From assembly GCA_937893835.1 (NCBI GenBank), contig CALCSS010000190.1:1-7767 (forward strand): 7,767 nucleotides of DNA, in the 5' to 3' direction. This DNA is from an uncultured Fidelibacterota bacterium (GTDB lineage Bacteria > Fidelibacterota > Marinisomatia > Marinisomatales > UBA1611). This document shows, one piece after another, positions 6,496-7,767 of this stretch. The notes under the pieces are model-generated. The model was not told the origin of the DNA, did not search any database, and worked only from the letters and a program-made list of their open reading frames with translations. How positions within the stretch are numbered: position 1 is the first letter of the stretch; the number at the start of each line of letters is the position of its first letter. The translations under genes and the position numbers were made by a program.

Positions 6496-7767
6496 ATGGC
6501 CACTTACTTTTTAAGGAGGCTATTATTGATGGTGCCCACATTCTTGGGTTCCACCATACTTGTATTTATCATTTTACAGATAGCGCCAGGCGGTCCCATC
6601 GAAAGAGCGATCATGGAGATGCAGATGGGTGGAGATGAAGCAGGCGTTACGTCATCTAGTGAATTTGGTAGTAGTGTTCTTCCTGAAAGTGCACTGAAAG
6701 AGCTAAAACGCTTCTATGGTTTTGATAAGCCCATATACCAGAGATATCTTATTTGGTTGGGTATATGGCCTAGAGAGATCAAGCACAGGGAGGTGACCTT
6801 TGAGGCAGACGAGCTGGTCGTAGAAAAACGGGTCGGAAAGCGTGATGGGAAACTATGGCGTGTCAATATAGAAAATTCAAAAAATGGCCGTCTAATAGTC
6901 AAAGAAAGTGATGGCACTAGGAGTAGGATCTGGAGCGCGTCTATTGATAGTAACAGGTCAGATGGTTCCATCGATGGAGTTGTATTCCAGAAAGAGTTCT
7001 CGGGTATCCTAACGGGTAATCTTGGAAAGTCATATATCTACGCAAGACCAGTTACAGAGGTAATGGCTCCCAGATTCAGGGTATCCATGTTACTTGGTTT
7101 GACAGGTATCATCTTAAGTTATCTAGTTTGTATTCCCTTGGGTATTAAAAAGGCTTTAAATCATGGTTCTTTATTTGATCTTGGGTCAAGTGTAATGATA
7201 TTCATTGCATATTCTATCCCTGGTTGGGCCTTGGGTGGTGTTCTGCTGGTCCTTTTAGGTGGAGGAAGTTTTTTAGATATGTTTCCACTGGGTGGATTAC
7301 ATGCACCGAAAGAGATATGGGATCAGATGACTCAATTCCAAAAGATAGCAAACCAGGTCCATCATATGATTCTTCCAATCATTGCATGGTCCATTGGTAG
7401 TTTTGCAACACTGACAGTGTTGATGAAAAATGGACTATTAGAGAACCTGAGTCAGGATTACATACGTACGGCATTTGCCAAAGGTATAAGTGAGAAGAGA
7501 GTTATCTGGTCACACGCAATAAGAAATAGTGTCATACCTATTGCGGCGAACATAGGTCACATCATCGGTGTGGTGATCGCAGGGTCCTATTTTATTGAGA
7601 GAGTATTTAACATAGAAGGTTTTGGGAAATTAGCATTTGAGGCTGTATTGCAGCGTGATTATCCCATCACACTAGGGTTTTTGGTCATAGTTGTTTTACT
7701 TAGGCTTGTTGGGAATATCATCTCCGACTTTACTCTAGCCTTGGTCGACCCAAGGATAAGGTTCAAA
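6496..7767 (+). CDS. yejB: YejB-like ABC transporter permease, partial at C-terminus
   Basis: The frame is open for 424 codons from ATG at 6496 to the right edge with no stop. The opening ATYFLRRLLLMVPTFLGS and LQIAPGGPIERA (28-38) are hallmark YejB/DppB-type N-terminal sequence, followed by FYGFDKPIYQRY (73-84). Six membrane segments are visible, near residues 9-29, 195-215, 231-257, 290-310, 348-368 and 392-412. The cytoplasmic coupling (EAA-type) loop is about 322-348 (YIRTAFAKGISEKRVIWSHA then IRNSVIP). The end, ALVDPRIRF, matches the conserved C-terminus of YejB, so only a few residues are probably missing. E. coli YejB has about 364 residues. The excess here lies mainly in a charged, beta-looking insertion at about 90-168 in the periplasmic loop between the first two membrane segments. 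It follows the substrate-binding protein gene by 30 bp and would pair with a YejE permease and YejF ATPase, expected past the right edge. Confidence 0.92.
   Translation, partial: MATYFLRRLLLMVPTFLGSTILVFIILQIAPGGPIERAIMEMQMGGDEAGVTSSSEFGSSVLPESALKELKRFYGFDKPIYQRYLIWLGIWPREIKHREVTFEADELVVEKRVGKRDGKLWRVNIENSKNGRLIVKESDGTRSRIWSASIDSNRSDGSIDGVVFQKEFSGILTGNLGKSYIYARPVTEVMAPRFRVSMLLGLTGIILSYLVCIPLGIKKALNHGSLFDLGSSVMIFIAYSIPGWALGGVLLVLLGGGSFLDMFPLGGLHAPKEIWDQMTQFQKIANQVHHMILPIIAWSIGSFATLTVLMKNGLLENLSQDYIRTAFAKGISEKRVIWSHAIRNSVIPIAANIGHIIGVVIAGSYFIERVFNIEGFGKLAFEAVLQRDYPITLGFLVIVVLLRLVGNIISDFTLALVDPRIRFK

Noticed and set aside
6714..6971. Minus-strand open frame of 85 codons
   Set aside because: It covers part of the YejB loop insertion on the opposite strand. 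The plus-strand frame continues unbroken through it into clear YejB sequence.

Overview
This 7.8 kb window looks like bacterial chromosome from a diderm (outer-membrane) lineage. It is roughly 40 % GC by eye. Three proteins carry lipoprotein signal peptides with Ser directly before the lipidated Cys, one looks like an outer-membrane beta-barrel, and none of the seven visible starts has a Shine-Dalgarno-like sequence. Together with acidic Big_7-like Ig repeat lipoproteins, this suggests the Bacteroidota/FCB group or relatives; a marine lineage such as Candidatus Marinimicrobia is my best guess, from general impression only.

Left part, minus strand (1-3369): a three-gene head-to-tail cluster read right to left. 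It begins with a 286-aa exported protein of unknown function (2509-3369). A 624-aa lipoprotein made almost wholly of six Ig-like repeats follows (613-2487). Last comes a paralogous Ig-repeat lipoprotein (1-613) that runs off the left edge. The two Ig genes overlap by one base (TAATG), so they are almost certainly co-transcribed and translationally coupled.

Middle, plus strand (3393-4459): a divergently oriented pair starting only 23 bp from the minus-strand cluster. It encodes a 239-aa probable outer-membrane beta-barrel protein and a 116-aa exported or membrane protein that starts with TTG inside the preceding stop (TTGA overlap). All five proteins from 1 to 4459 appear to be exported, so this may be one cell-surface locus, but none has a function I can name.

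Right part, plus strand (4570-7767): after a 110-bp spacer comes an ABC peptide-import operon of the YejA/YejB type. It has a family-5 substrate-binding lipoprotein (YejA-like, 631 aa) and, 30 bp later, a permease (YejB-like) that is cut by the window edge very near its expected C-terminus. The second permease (YejE) and the ATPase (YejF) would be expected beyond the right edge. The YejB homologue carries about 75 extra residues in its first periplasmic loop compared with the E. coli protein as I recall it. I see no RNA genes, mobile elements, CRISPR arrays or clear terminators.
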